Assembly: GCA_964451325.1 (NCBI GenBank)
Contig: CAYVHO010000004.1
Location: 186,001-250,000 of the forward strand
Reading direction: 5' to 3'
Length of the DNA stretch: 64,000 nt
Source of the DNA: JAADHI01 sp964451325
Lineage (GTDB): Bacteria > Nitrospirota > Nitrospiria > SBBL01 > JAADHI01
The translations under genes and the position numbers were made by a program. Under the pieces are notes generated by a model. The model saw nothing but the letters and a program-made list of their open reading frames with translations, ran no database searches and was not told the DNA's origin. This document shows positions 33,434-42,366 of the stretch, one piece after another (position 1 is the first letter of the stretch; the number at the start of each line of letters is the position of its first letter).

Positions 33434-33898
33434 TTATTCCGCCCCTTCAAAACCACATTGTCGCCACGCTTCGTACAAAACAACCGCCACGGCATTCGAC
33501 AAATTCAAACTTCGATTATGGGGCAACATGGGGATTTTTAGGAGCTGTTCAGGGGGCACACTATTTCGAATGTCTTCAGGCAGACCCTCGGTTTCTGATC
33601 CAAAAAGCAGCACATCGTCCGGCTTAAAACGCACTTTATGGTAAGGGTACTTTGCAAACTTGCTACAGGCCAATAAACGCTGCGGCTGTTCTGTCTGAAT
33701 AAAAGCATGCAAAGATTCATGTACCTGTACTTGTGCAAATTCGCGATAATCCAATCCGGCCCGGATCAGTTTTTTATCCTCCAGGTCAAAACCCAGGGGT
33801 TCAATCAAATGAAGTGCTGCACCGCTATTGGCACAAAGCCGGATAATGTTTCCTGTATTGGGGGGGATTTTGGGTTGAAATAAAACGACTCGAAACAT
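33434..33898 (-). CDS. trmL: tRNA (cytidine(34)-2'-O)-methyltransferase TrmL
   Basis: SPOUT-family enzyme that methylates the wobble ribose of tRNA-Leu species using SAM. It begins FRVVLFQPKIPPNTGNIIRL, the family signature. LLFGSETEGLP and MLPHNRSLNLSNAVAVVLYE form the SAM-binding knot. I chose 33898 for the conserved N-terminus (154 residues); an ATG four codons upstream is also possible. No clear ribosome site distinguishes them. Confidence 0.9.
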   Translation of the reverse strand: MFRVVLFQPKIPPNTGNIIRLCANSGAALHLIEPLGFDLEDKKLIRAGLDYREFAQVQVHESLHAFIQTEQPQRLLACSKFAKYPYHKVRFKPDDVLLFGSETEGLPEDIRNSVPPEQLLKIPMLPHNRSLNLSNAVAVVLYEAWRQCGFEGAE

Positions 33899-34037
33899 AA
33901 GACCGCTCATAAAATAAAAATCACGTCACTGCCTTATACCTGAGAAAGAGAGTCTGGTCAAAAATCTTGGATCTGTTTGCCCCCTTTCCCGGCGTTTTCT
34001 TGAAATATCTTCTAAGCTATGATTAAATGCCCAGTTG

Positions 34038-35390
34038 ATGATGACCTACTCTGAAACAATAGATTATCTCTACAAAATGCAGCGTCATGGCATCAGGCCC
34101 GGCTTGGCCCGCATGACCTCGCTGCTCGCGCTTTTTGATCAACCCCAACGATCCTACAAGTCAGTCCACATCGCAGGCACAAATGGAAAAGGCTCAACTG
34201 CCGCAATGGTTGCCGCTGTGCTTAAAGAGGCCGGATATCGCGTCGGACTTTATACCTCACCGCATTTGCTGGATTTTTCAGAGCGTATTCGAATTAATCA
34301 GGTACCTATTTCACACGAGGATATTGTCGCACTCACACAGCGTCTTCGTGAAAAACTGGAAACGAACTCTCCCCGTCTTGCAGAAAAGATTACTTTTTTT
34401 GAGTTTATAACGGGCATGGCCTTTCTCTATTTTGCGGAACAGTCTGTTGATGTTGCCGTCGTTGAAGTGGGTTTGGGCGGACGTTTTGACGCAACAAACC
34501 TTATCGAACCGCTTGTGTCTTCCATCACCAATATTGATATTGACCACGAAAAATATCTCGGCACAACGATTTCAGAAGTCGCTCAGGAAAAGGCAGGCAT
34601 CATCAAAAAATCGGTTCCGCTGATTTCAACCGCCTCGCAACCGGAAGTCATCTCGATTATTGAAGAAATCGCCCGACTCAAAGAAGCACCGCTGGCAAAG
34701 GTTGGACAAGTCAACCCGGCACCCACGACGGGCTTTTCTGAAAAAAATACACTCACAAAACCGATGAAGCTCCACTACCTTGGACTCAAAGACTACATCA
34801 TTGAACTGCCGCTTTTAGGCTTACACCAGATTAAAAATATGACAACGTCTTTAAGTATTATCGAGTCACTTCAAAACCAGGGACTCTGCATTTCTAAACA
34901 TGATATTGTCGAGGGAATTAAGAAAGTCCGGCTTGAGGGCCGACTGGAAATCATTCAAAAAAAGCCACTCATTTTACTGGATGGCGCACACAACCCCGCA
35001 GGGGCACGTGCTTTGGGTACTTTTTTGGAAGAACTGGATGGGGAAACGCAGAGTAAACATTGGTTGATTTCCGGCATGATGGATGATAAAAAAATCTCAG
35101 AGATGATTGCACCACTTTTAAACTGGACCGATGAATTTGTCTTAACCCGTCCTAAAATGGCACGTTCAGCCGATCCACAAAAAATCAGCACGATTATCTC
35201 CTCTCTGATCGCTCAGCACAAAAAACAGGCACCATTGATCACCATAAAAGAAAATGTGGCGGACGCAATTACCCATATAAAATCGCAGATGAGCACCCAG
35301 GATTTATTGGTCATCACGGGTTCATTTTATACCGTCGGGGAAGCAAAAGGCGCGCTGATGGGCACACCGCCGTCCTTGATTCGAGGATAG
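34038..35390 (+). CDS. folC: Folylpolyglutamate / dihydrofolate synthase FolC
   Basis: Adds glutamate to dihydropteroate and to folates. The P-loop is HIAGTNGKGSTAAMVA near residue 45. LYTSPHLLDFSERIRIN follows near 80. VEVGLGGRFDATN is near 145 and NIDIDHEKYLG near 168. The C-terminal domain has ILLDGAHNPAGARAL near 315. Several adjacent starts (TTG 34035, ATG 34038, ATG 34041) lack a clear ribosome site; I use 34038. It ends flush with the lptD start. Confidence 0.92.
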   Translation: MMTYSETIDYLYKMQRHGIRPGLARMTSLLALFDQPQRSYKSVHIAGTNGKGSTAAMVAAVLKEAGYRVGLYTSPHLLDFSERIRINQVPISHEDIVALTQRLREKLETNSPRLAEKITFFEFITGMAFLYFAEQSVDVAVVEVGLGGRFDATNLIEPLVSSITNIDIDHEKYLGTTISEVAQEKAGIIKKSVPLISTASQPEVISIIEEIARLKEAPLAKVGQVNPAPTTGFSEKNTLTKPMKLHYLGLKDYIIELPLLGLHQIKNMTTSLSIIESLQNQGLCISKHDIVEGIKKVRLEGRLEIIQKKPLILLDGAHNPAGARALGTFLEELDGETQSKHWLISGMMDDKKISEMIAPLLNWTDEFVLTRPKMARSADPQKISTIISSLIAQHKKQAPLITIKENVADAITHIKSQMSTQDLLVITGSFYTVGEAKGALMGTPPSLIRG

Positions 35391-37526
35391 ATGCGGCGTT
35401 GGTTTACTCCGCAGCGGCCAAAGCGCTCTAGGTTCGGATTCAAGTGGATTTTTCTTTTTCTCCCCTTGCTCGGGTTTTTATGCTCAAGCCTTGTCTTGCA
35501 GGTTTCAGCCGCAGCACTGCCCGGAAAGAGCGATGCCCCAATCCATCTCAGATCAGATCACCTGCAATATTTCAAAGAAAAAGATATTTACATTGCACAG
35601 GGAGATGTCGTCGTGGAACAAGAAGGCGCACGACTTGAGGCCGATGCGCTGCGCTTAGATGGAAAAACCGGCAAGCTTTCCGCAATGGGAAATATCCACT
35701 ACTTGGATGGCGGAAATACAATGGATGCGGAACGTATTGTTCTGGACATCAATACCAAATTGGGGGTACTCCATAAAGGTCGGCTTTTTTTCAAAGCAGA
35801 AAATTATTACATCCAAGGCGAAGAAATTATTCGAGATGCCCTCGACCACTATCGAATCAAAACAAGTTCATTTACGGCTTGTGATTGCCAGGAAAACCCG
35901 GCCTGGCGCATGCGTGCCGGAAACCTTGACCTCAAACGCGACGGATATCTTTTTGCAAAACACGCACGTTTTTACGTCAAGGAAGTCCCTATTTTTTATT
36001 TCCCCTATTTTTTATATCCCGCAAACAGAGAACGCCGTACAGGACTTTTGCCCCCCAGTATTGGCTTTAGCTCCAGATATGGCTTTCGTTACAAACAGGC
36101 CTTGTTTATCGCCCTAGCAGACAACAAAGATGCGACCATTACCGTAGAACATCGTGGAAAAAAAGGAAATGGCTTAGATCTTCAATATCGTTATGTTTTA
36201 TCAAAAAAAGGGCGTGGAGAACTCAATACCCGTTTTTTTAGAGATAAAGAAGACAATGTCGATCGTTGGGAAGTACGCATGCATCACAACCAGCAATTTT
36301 CCACACGCGTTCAGGGAAAATTGGATGTAAAATACGTGAATGAAAGCTCCAATCTCCGTGCGCTTTCAGATCGCACCTCCGACCGGGCGCAGCAAAATAT
36401 AGAATCCAACCTCTCGCTGACGTATCAAGGCGATCAAACCTATGCTTATTTTTTAGCACGCTATACCCAGGATTTGACACAAGACAACAACAGCAGCACC
36501 CCGCAGCGGTTGCCCGAAGTCGGTTTTAGTCTTCTTGAATATCAATTGGGAAATACCCCACTCTATCTAAACATAGATACCACTGCAGTGAATTTTTGGA
36601 GTGCAGGTGGATTAAATCTACAGCGTGTTGATCTTTATCCCAAACTGTCTCTGCCGCTGCGTCTGGGTCGGCAGGCCACTTTAACACCCTGGGCAGGTTT
36701 TCGGGAAACCTGGTACCGGCACGGCGAGAAAAATGAGGATGATGCCATCAGCCGTGAAACGCTTCCGGTCGGACTGAACCTCGAAGGCCATGCCTCCACA
36801 AAATGGGGCGCGACCACCCAACGGATAAATAGTGCCTTGATGTACGAAAAAATTGATGTCACGGACGGTGAAGATTTGATCCAAATCGATGAGTTAGATG
36901 CCTTGCATACTCGGGAAAGTATTACAATGACCATCATGCAGCGTTTTTTAAAGTTAAATGACGCAGGACAACCCGAAGAAAAAGCCTCACTGCGATTTAC
37001 GGGAAGCTATCACCTTGATGAAATCCCAAGTGCCTCAAACAACACGCAACGCTTCTCAGATTTACGAACAGAACTTCAGCTCAGACCCTGGTCACCGATG
37101 GCTCTCGAAGTGGATACTTTTTATGATCTTGATTTGGGTCGACTTAATGCCATTAATACCGACCTCAGTCTTGTTCCCACTTCGTATTTCAATTTTAAAA
37201 TCGGACACCGATCCACACGCAAGGGATTCACCCCTCAAAAAGGGGATCTGTTCAACCCCTATTATTTAGGAAACCGTGAGGACATCGACCCTGAAATCGA
37301 TTTTTTTAAAAGCGAAGCCACGGTAAGCACCCCCTGGGGCCTTCGTTACACAAACAAAATTTTTTATGATCTCGATAATGGCGAGAAAATCGAGGTAGAT
37401 CACATCGTGCATTATCAGGCACAATGTTGGGGGATCGGATTTTCCTACATCGAGTTTTTTGATAGAGACGAATTTTCATTCTTTATCACCCTCAAAGGAC
37501 TGGGTGGGTTTGGCCCCGAAAAATAG
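35391..37526 (+). CDS. lptD: LPS-assembly protein LptD
   Basis: Outer-membrane beta-barrel that inserts lipopolysaccharide into the outer leaflet. The N-terminus is basic, followed by a hydrophobic signal segment (about residues 18-43). The OstA jellyroll domain (about 50-150) has IHLRSDHLQYFKEKDIYIAQG, split here as LRSDHLQYFKEKD, and GDVVVEQEGARLEADAL. FYFPYFLYPANRERRTGLL near residue 205 marks the barrel start. The barrel runs to the C-terminal aromatic-rich strand. At 711 residues it is a typical size. It adjoins folC with no gap. Its stop is part of the ribosome site of the next gene. Confidence 0.92.
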   Translation: MRRWFTPQRPKRSRFGFKWIFLFLPLLGFLCSSLVLQVSAAALPGKSDAPIHLRSDHLQYFKEKDIYIAQGDVVVEQEGARLEADALRLDGKTGKLSAMGNIHYLDGGNTMDAERIVLDINTKLGVLHKGRLFFKAENYYIQGEEIIRDALDHYRIKTSSFTACDCQENPAWRMRAGNLDLKRDGYLFAKHARFYVKEVPIFYFPYFLYPANRERRTGLLPPSIGFSSRYGFRYKQALFIALADNKDATITVEHRGKKGNGLDLQYRYVLSKKGRGELNTRFFRDKEDNVDRWEVRMHHNQQFSTRVQGKLDVKYVNESSNLRALSDRTSDRAQQNIESNLSLTYQGDQTYAYFLARYTQDLTQDNNSSTPQRLPEVGFSLLEYQLGNTPLYLNIDTTAVNFWSAGGLNLQRVDLYPKLSLPLRLGRQATLTPWAGFRETWYRHGEKNEDDAISRETLPVGLNLEGHASTKWGATTQRINSALMYEKIDVTDGEDLIQIDELDALHTRESITMTIMQRFLKLNDAGQPEEKASLRFTGSYHLDEIPSASNNTQRFSDLRTELQLRPWSPMALEVDTFYDLDLGRLNAINTDLSLVPTSYFNFKIGHRSTRKGFTPQKGDLFNPYYLGNREDIDPEIDFFKSEATVSTPWGLRYTNKIFYDLDNGEKIEVDHIVHYQAQCWGIGFSYIEFFDRDEFSFFITLKGLGGFGPEK

Positions 37527-37536
37527 GAGCATCAGG

Positions 37537-38370
37537 ATGGCACAAAAAGAAAATTTGAAAAATGCCACCATCTATCTGATTTCAGATTCAACGGGTGAGA
37601 CTGCTGAAAAAATGTTAAAAGCCGCCATAGCGCAATTTCCAAAAACTGAAACAAAAATCGTGCGAAGACGCTATGTGCGTACAGACGAACAAATCAAAAC
37701 CGTCATCAAGGAAGCCCAGCAGGATGATGCCCTCATCATTTTCACCTTCGTCTCCGAACCGCTGCGTATGAAAATGAGGGAAGTCGCCCTCCACTCCGGG
37801 CTGCTTGCCGTCGATCTACTCGGCCCGCTTTTGACCGCCATGAGTCATTTTTTAGATCGACCCGCACATGCAGAGCCAGGCCTACTCCATCAAATTGATC
37901 GAGAATATTACGGGCGGGTTGAGGCCGTGCAATTTACGGTAAAACATGACGATGGACAAAACCTTCACGGGGTCAAAAAAGCCGATATCGTCCTGGTTGG
38001 CCCCTCCCGTACCGCAAAAACCCCCTTGTCCATTTATCTCGCACGTTTTGGTCACAAGGTCGCCAATATTCCTCTGGTTCTGAATATCCCGATTCCAGGT
38101 GTGCTTGAAGAAGTCCAGCAAAACCGCGTGGTCGGACTTATGATTGATCCCCATCGGCTGATGGAAATCAGATCCGCACGCCTGAAAAAGCTTAAACAAA
38201 CAAAGAGTGATTATGACAAAATTGCCACCATCATCGAAGAACTCAAATACTGCCGTGAAATCTACCGACAACACCCGGGATGGAGTACGCTTGATGTCAC
38301 AGGCCGCGCCGTCGAAGAAGTCGCCACCGATGTCCGCACCCTCATCCGAAACAATCTCTCAAAAAAATAA
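37537..38370 (+). CDS. Pyruvate phosphate dikinase / PEP synthase regulatory protein (DUF299)
   Basis: Bifunctional serine/threonine kinase and phosphorylase that controls PPDK or PEP synthase by ADP-dependent phosphorylation. The 277 residues show ATIYLISDSTGETAEKML at the start, LGPLLTAMSHFLDRPAHAEPG in the middle, split here as LDRPAHAEPG, the P-loop GPSRTAKTPLSIYLA near residue 151, and LMIDPHRLMEIRSARL near 205. I chose ATG 37537 with AGGAG seven bases upstream. Which target enzyme it regulates is not shown in the window. Confidence 0.9.
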   Translation: MAQKENLKNATIYLISDSTGETAEKMLKAAIAQFPKTETKIVRRRYVRTDEQIKTVIKEAQQDDALIIFTFVSEPLRMKMREVALHSGLLAVDLLGPLLTAMSHFLDRPAHAEPGLLHQIDREYYGRVEAVQFTVKHDDGQNLHGVKKADIVLVGPSRTAKTPLSIYLARFGHKVANIPLVLNIPIPGVLEEVQQNRVVGLMIDPHRLMEIRSARLKKLKQTKSDYDKIATIIEELKYCREIYRQHPGWSTLDVTGRAVEEVATDVRTLIRNNLSKK

Positions 38371-38430
38371 GCCCTCACCTTAAAGAAAGGAACCCTTTAA
38401 AATTTTGATGCAAACGACTACTATGCCACG

Positions 38431-39741
38431 ATGAAAAGCGTGCTTCTCTTTTATTTCAAATTGATCAGCTTCACACTGTTTTGCATTTCCTCTGCCTTTG
38501 CAGAAGTGGCTGGACCCGTCGTGAGCCTCGAAGAGGCCTATCGTTTTGCAATTTTCCGCAGTGAAACCATTGCCATCGCCCGTGAAAACCTCATGCAATC
38601 TGAAGACGAAGTCAAACGAATGCGGAGTTTTCTTTTCCCCAGCCTTAAGGCCGATCTCGATTATTTACAGCGACCCAAGGCCCTAAGGAGTGGTCCTTTT
38701 TTACTGCGTTCAGAATCTGAAACAAATTTTAATCTCACACTCTCTCAACCCCTCTACAGTGGCGGTCGCGCAAAAGCCACTTACCGTGATGCAAAACTAG
38801 GACACCAAGGAGAACGACTTCGACTTGATTTAACCCAAGAAGAACTGCTCTTTCAAATCGCGCAGGCCTATTACACAGCACTTAAAGCCAAAAACAATGT
38901 CCGTATTGAAGAAAAAGAAGTCGAACGTTTGAGCGCCCACCGCAGAAGTGCCGAAAAACAACTTGAGGTGGGCGAGGTCACCAGAACCGCGCTACTTCGG
39001 GCCGAAGCTGAATTGTCTGACGCACAAGCAAACCTCATTCGCGCTAAAAATGCCATTTTGGAAGCCAAAGATCAGCTGGCCTTACTCGCAAGAATCAAAG
39101 GATTTTTTAAACTCCAAGATCCCGTGCCCATCTCTTTTTTAGAACATTCAGAATCAGATTTAATTGAATATTCTCATGAAAACCGACTGGAATTAAAAGA
39201 ACGAAATATTCAGATTGATCAGGCCCTTGAGGGCATCGACTTTGCGAGAGGCAGCTTTTTACCTACACTTTCCTTGGATTTAGAGTACCGCTGGGTCGAC
39301 CAGGAGCCTAGCTCAAGTTTCCTCATCAGTAATGATCGTCTGGCTATTTTGAGGTTTGAGATGCCGATTTTTGAAGGGGGAATTCATTCGGCAGAAATGG
39401 CCCAGGCCCGCTCACGTTTGAGAAAATCACAGCTCGAAAAAAAACGGCAGCAAGACGAAATCGCATCAAGGGTGCGTCGCGCAAAACGGGATCTCAATTC
39501 GCTCAGCAGCGAGCTCAAATACCTTGAGGCCCAGGTCCGTTTTGCAAGAGAAGCCTTTTCTTTGGCCTCGAGACAATTTGAAGTCGGCTTGGGAACCAAT
39601 ATTGAAGTCCTTGACGCAAACGCCTCCCTGCTGGATGCCGAACGAAAATACTCCAATACAATTTACGATCGGGAAATCGCCATCCTGCAACTGCAAAAGG
39701 AAACCGGAACCTTCTCTCCCTTAGACGCTGGCCCCAAGTAG
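38431..39741 (+). CDS. TolC-family outer membrane efflux channel
   Basis: Outer-membrane channel subunit of tripartite efflux or type I secretion systems. A signal peptide (about residues 1-23, ending SAFAE) is followed by paired OEP repeats with long coiled-coil helices. Each repeat has its LxxAxxxALxxS-like start (VSLEEAYRFAIFRSE) and a beta segment with LTLSQPLYSGGRAKA near residue 110 and FEMPIFEGGIHSAE near 310. It ends at 436 residues, normal for the family. No pump or adaptor genes are adjacent, so the substrate is unknown. Confidence 0.88.
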   Translation: MKSVLLFYFKLISFTLFCISSAFAEVAGPVVSLEEAYRFAIFRSETIAIARENLMQSEDEVKRMRSFLFPSLKADLDYLQRPKALRSGPFLLRSESETNFNLTLSQPLYSGGRAKATYRDAKLGHQGERLRLDLTQEELLFQIAQAYYTALKAKNNVRIEEKEVERLSAHRRSAEKQLEVGEVTRTALLRAEAELSDAQANLIRAKNAILEAKDQLALLARIKGFFKLQDPVPISFLEHSESDLIEYSHENRLELKERNIQIDQALEGIDFARGSFLPTLSLDLEYRWVDQEPSSSFLISNDRLAILRFEMPIFEGGIHSAEMAQARSRLRKSQLEKKRQQDEIASRVRRAKRDLNSLSSELKYLEAQVRFAREAFSLASRQFEVGLGTNIEVLDANASLLDAERKYSNTIYDREIAILQLQKETGTFSPLDAGPK

Positions 39742-39796
39742 AAATGACAGGGAAGTGGCTTATCAATTTGAATGTAATGCGGTGTGCTGAAGTGGC

Positions 39797-40594
39797 TTAA
39801 TTGTTGACAGGGTGGACTGCGCGCTCGTTTGTCTTCAATGAAGTGATATCACTTTGTGACCCACCGATGTACACAGGCGTCCCTTCTTCGTCCCGAACCA
39901 AGACACCACGGCTCATCATCCAACGAAAGCCCCCCGTCTTGTGTTGCATCCTAAAAACATGCTCAAATCGGGGTGTTTCGCCTTGAAGATATGTGGAGAT
40001 CGCGTTCTGAAGAGGCAGAAAGTCATCCGGGTAAATACGCTCAAACCACTCCGAGGGTTTATCTCCAATTTCTCCAGGTTCATAACCGAGTAAAGCCTGC
40101 CAGCGGGGTGAAAAATAAATTTGATCCGTTTTTAAATCCCAATCCCATAAACCGTCATTGGCCCCCTGGGCAATACGCTCATAACGGGCTGCACTGGTCT
40201 GAAGCGCAAGTGCCTTCTCATCAAGCGCACGGCGCATTTCCTCGTATCTCACAGAAAGAAAGACAAATTCGTCCTCAGTATTTTGTTCAGACAAAGAACC
40301 CCCATGGTGCCCGAAAAAAGAACTGGGGCCACAAGATTGAACCAAGTGCTCTAGGGGTTTTGAAATCCAGGATACAAGCACTGTGCTCAAAAAGAGGCCA
40401 ACAAAAAATGCAGCAGAAAAAATAATAAATACAGCGTTTCCAGGGCCGAATAAGAAATTGACTTCACCGCTTGAAAACCAATTTTGCTGTAAAAAGAATC
40501 CTCCCACAACAAAAATAAGGACAATAAGATTGACTGCAGTCAGGATGCCGATAAGTTTGCAGCGTAAGGATCGTTTTGAAAAAAATCGCATCAT
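39797..40594 (-). CDS. Membrane protein with one PAS domain and no output domain
   Basis: A 265-residue sensor-like protein. Two membrane segments (about residues 14-36 and 52-78) are followed by a HAMP-like helix (WISKPLEHLVQ), a coiled region, and a PAS/PAC domain (about 140-250; NDGLWDWDLKTDQIYFSPRW and GGFRWMMSRGVLVRDEEGTP, 20 residues each). It stops shortly after SQSDITSLK, where a kinase or GGDEF/EAL domain would usually begin. It may be truncated. The start ATG 40594 was preferred to a TTG at 40606. Downstream gap 39742-39796 holds no gene. Confidence 0.78.
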   Translation of the reverse strand: MMRFFSKRSLRCKLIGILTAVNLIVLIFVVGGFFLQQNWFSSGEVNFLFGPGNAVFIIFSAAFFVGLFLSTVLVSWISKPLEHLVQSCGPSSFFGHHGGSLSEQNTEDEFVFLSVRYEEMRRALDEKALALQTSAARYERIAQGANDGLWDWDLKTDQIYFSPRWQALLGYEPGEIGDKPSEWFERIYPDDFLPLQNAISTYLQGETPRFEHVFRMQHKTGGFRWMMSRGVLVRDEEGTPVYIGGSQSDITSLKTNERAVHPVNN

Positions 40595-40741
40595 AAAAAC
40601 ACCCAAAGAATCTAATAATGTTCTATCGGCTATCCGGATGCAAAACTAAAGGGAAAGAGGGATTTTTTTATACTTTGCTTGGGATGAAGGGGGAATAGGT
40701 ATTGGACAGACGGGGTTTGATGATCGATGAGACCGACAGAC

Positions 40742-40834
40742 CGCTAGGAGTCTGTCGGACTTAAGATGAATCTACTGCGAAAAACCCATTGTGGCCCATT
40801 TCCCCGATCACCTCAGTCCGACAGACTCCTAGCG
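40742..40834. repeat. Palindromic element B, short copy
   Basis: Perfect 20-base terminal inverted repeats (40742-40761 and 40815-40834; core TAGGAGTCTGTCGGACT) around a 53-base centre. The right end overlaps the last codons and supplies the TAG stop of the cytochrome gene at 40829. It is an internally deleted relative of the copy at 42202-42366, in inverted orientation. Confidence 0.85.
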
Positions 40835-41299
40835 TTCAGCTTTTAATGTCTTAACATAATGCACGATAATCCAGGCTTCTTCTTCAGTAATATGACGCGG
40901 GACATAAGCAAACATGCCTCCTTCGATCCCGTAGCGCATCGGCCAAAAAAGCTCACCGTCTCTACGCAACATATGTAAATTAGGATCGGTCAGGTCTGTG
41001 GGTTTGGGCACAAGCAAAGCACCCGCATCCCCATCCCCTTTTCCTGTGTCTCCGTGGCAAACGAAACAATTTCCTTTGCCGTGGAAAAGTTCATCTCCTT
41101 GTCGGATCACCTCCTCTGAAACCGGAATCGGATTGACCAATTTTCGGGCTTCTGCAGGGGAACGAGCACGTGATAAATCAAAAGCAACAACGGTTTCTCC
41201 TGATTCAGGTGGTGCAATAACACTGGTAAAAAAATGGATGAACACTGCAAAACCTGCAATCATCGATAGGACAATGAGTATAATTCTGCTTTCTTTCAC
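40829..41299 (-). CDS. Membrane-anchored class-I c-type cytochrome
   Basis: A 156-residue monohaem cytochrome with an N-terminal membrane anchor (about residues 5-27). The haem site CFVCHGDTGKGDG is near residue 77. A GIEGGMFAYVP segment supplies the probable axial Met. The C-terminus HITEEEAWIIVHYVKTL resembles the pair at 18113-19016. The start is GTG 41299 with AGGAG ten bases upstream. The TAG stop is inside the terminal repeat of element B. It lies after mazG in the operon. Confidence 0.87.
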   Translation of the reverse strand: MKESRIILIVLSMIAGFAVFIHFFTSVIAPPESGETVVAFDLSRARSPAEARKLVNPIPVSEEVIRQGDELFHGKGNCFVCHGDTGKGDGDAGALLVPKPTDLTDPNLHMLRRDGELFWPMRYGIEGGMFAYVPRHITEEEAWIIVHYVKTLKAER

Positions 41300-41335
41300 G
41301 GGAGAAAGTCTCCTAAAAGAGAAACGGAGTTCAAG

Positions 41336-42166
41336 TCATGATTTTTCACTTAATTTTGCCTTTTCCCAAAGAAGATCCATTTCATGTAAAGAGAGTGTAT
41401 CCAGACGCCGCCCTGTTTTTTTGACTTCACTTTCCATCTTTTGAAAGCGTTGCGTAAAACGGGTAATCGTGCCGCGCAGGGCGTCTTCTGAGTTGATTTT
41501 TAAAAACCGACCATAATTCACAACAGAAAAGAGAAGATCACCCAGTTCACTTTCTACGCGCTCTCGCACGTTCGTGTCAACTGCCTCCTTCAACTCACTC
41601 AACTCTTCTTCAATTTTGCCCAGGATGGGACCGCTTTCTTTCCAATCAAAACCCACACGGGCCGCCCGCGCCTGGATTTGATGTGCACGCAGCAATGCGG
41701 GCAGAGATTTTGGCACACCCTGCAAAACAGAGGTACGATTTTTTTTTCCGGGTTCCTGCGCTTTGATTTCTTCCCATCGCATCAAAACGGTTTCGCTCTG
41801 AATGGGTGGAGCTTCTGTATTCTGACTTGAATCGGATTCCATTGTTCTCTCTGTGACTGCTTCGGGAAAAACGTGAGGATGACGACGAATCATTTTCTCC
41901 GTAATTGTTTCTAAAATAGCTTCAATATCTAAGCGTCCCGCATCTTTTGCAATCTGGGCATGAAAAAGCACTTGAAAGAGCAGGTCTCCCAATTCTTCAC
42001 AAAGGGAGGTCGCATCTCCAGATTCGATGGCCTCTAAAACCTCGTAGGCTTCCTCAAGAAGATGGGGTTTTAGAGACTCATGTGTCTGTTCACGATCCCA
42101 GGGGCAACCGGAAACCTCACGCAAACGGGTCATGACTGCAAGCAAGCGATCAAATCTTTCAGACAT
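41336..42166 (-). CDS. mazG: Nucleoside triphosphate pyrophosphohydrolase MazG
   Basis: Hydrolyses NTPs to NMPs and pyrophosphate, a house-cleaning role. The tandem MazG domains are both present in 276 residues. The first has CPWDREQTHESLKPHLLEEAYE, split here as CPWDREQTHESLK, and EELGDLLFQVLFHAQ. The second has RVGFDWKE, EEELSELKEAV and ESELGDLLFSVVNYGRF. The metal-binding EExxE and ExxD patterns are intact. An insert rich in Ser/Glu/Thr joins the domains (about 105-125). Confidence 0.93.
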   Translation of the reverse strand: MSERFDRLLAVMTRLREVSGCPWDREQTHESLKPHLLEEAYEVLEAIESGDATSLCEELGDLLFQVLFHAQIAKDAGRLDIEAILETITEKMIRRHPHVFPEAVTERTMESDSSQNTEAPPIQSETVLMRWEEIKAQEPGKKNRTSVLQGVPKSLPALLRAHQIQARAARVGFDWKESGPILGKIEEELSELKEAVDTNVRERVESELGDLLFSVVNYGRFLKINSEDALRGTITRFTQRFQKMESEVKKTGRRLDTLSLHEMDLLWEKAKLSEKS

Positions 42167-42201
42167 TGAATCCCTGAAGGTTAAAATTCATGATAAAAAG
42201 C

Positions 42202-42366
42202 TAGGAGCCTGTCGGACTGAGGTGATCGTAGGGAGAGAAAGTCATTTTGAGTCCATTTTTTTGATCATTCGAGGCGAATATCAGAGATATTTAACGCTTA
42301 TGATCGGATAAATGGGCCAGAATGGATTTTTCGCAGTAGATTCATCCTAAGTCCGACAGGCTCCTA
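42202..42366. repeat. Palindromic element B, long copy
   Basis: A 165-base element with perfect 17-base terminal inverted repeats (42202-42218 and 42350-42366; TAGGAGCCTGTCGGACT). The right end supplies the TAG stop of rlpA. The reverse complement matches the short copy at 40742-40834 at both ends, with an extra 70-90 bases in the middle. It carries no gene. Confidence 0.87.

Noticed and set aside
38381..38430. Terminator after the PEP synthase regulator gene
   Set aside because: The AAAGG/CCTTT stem is too short and AT-rich to support.
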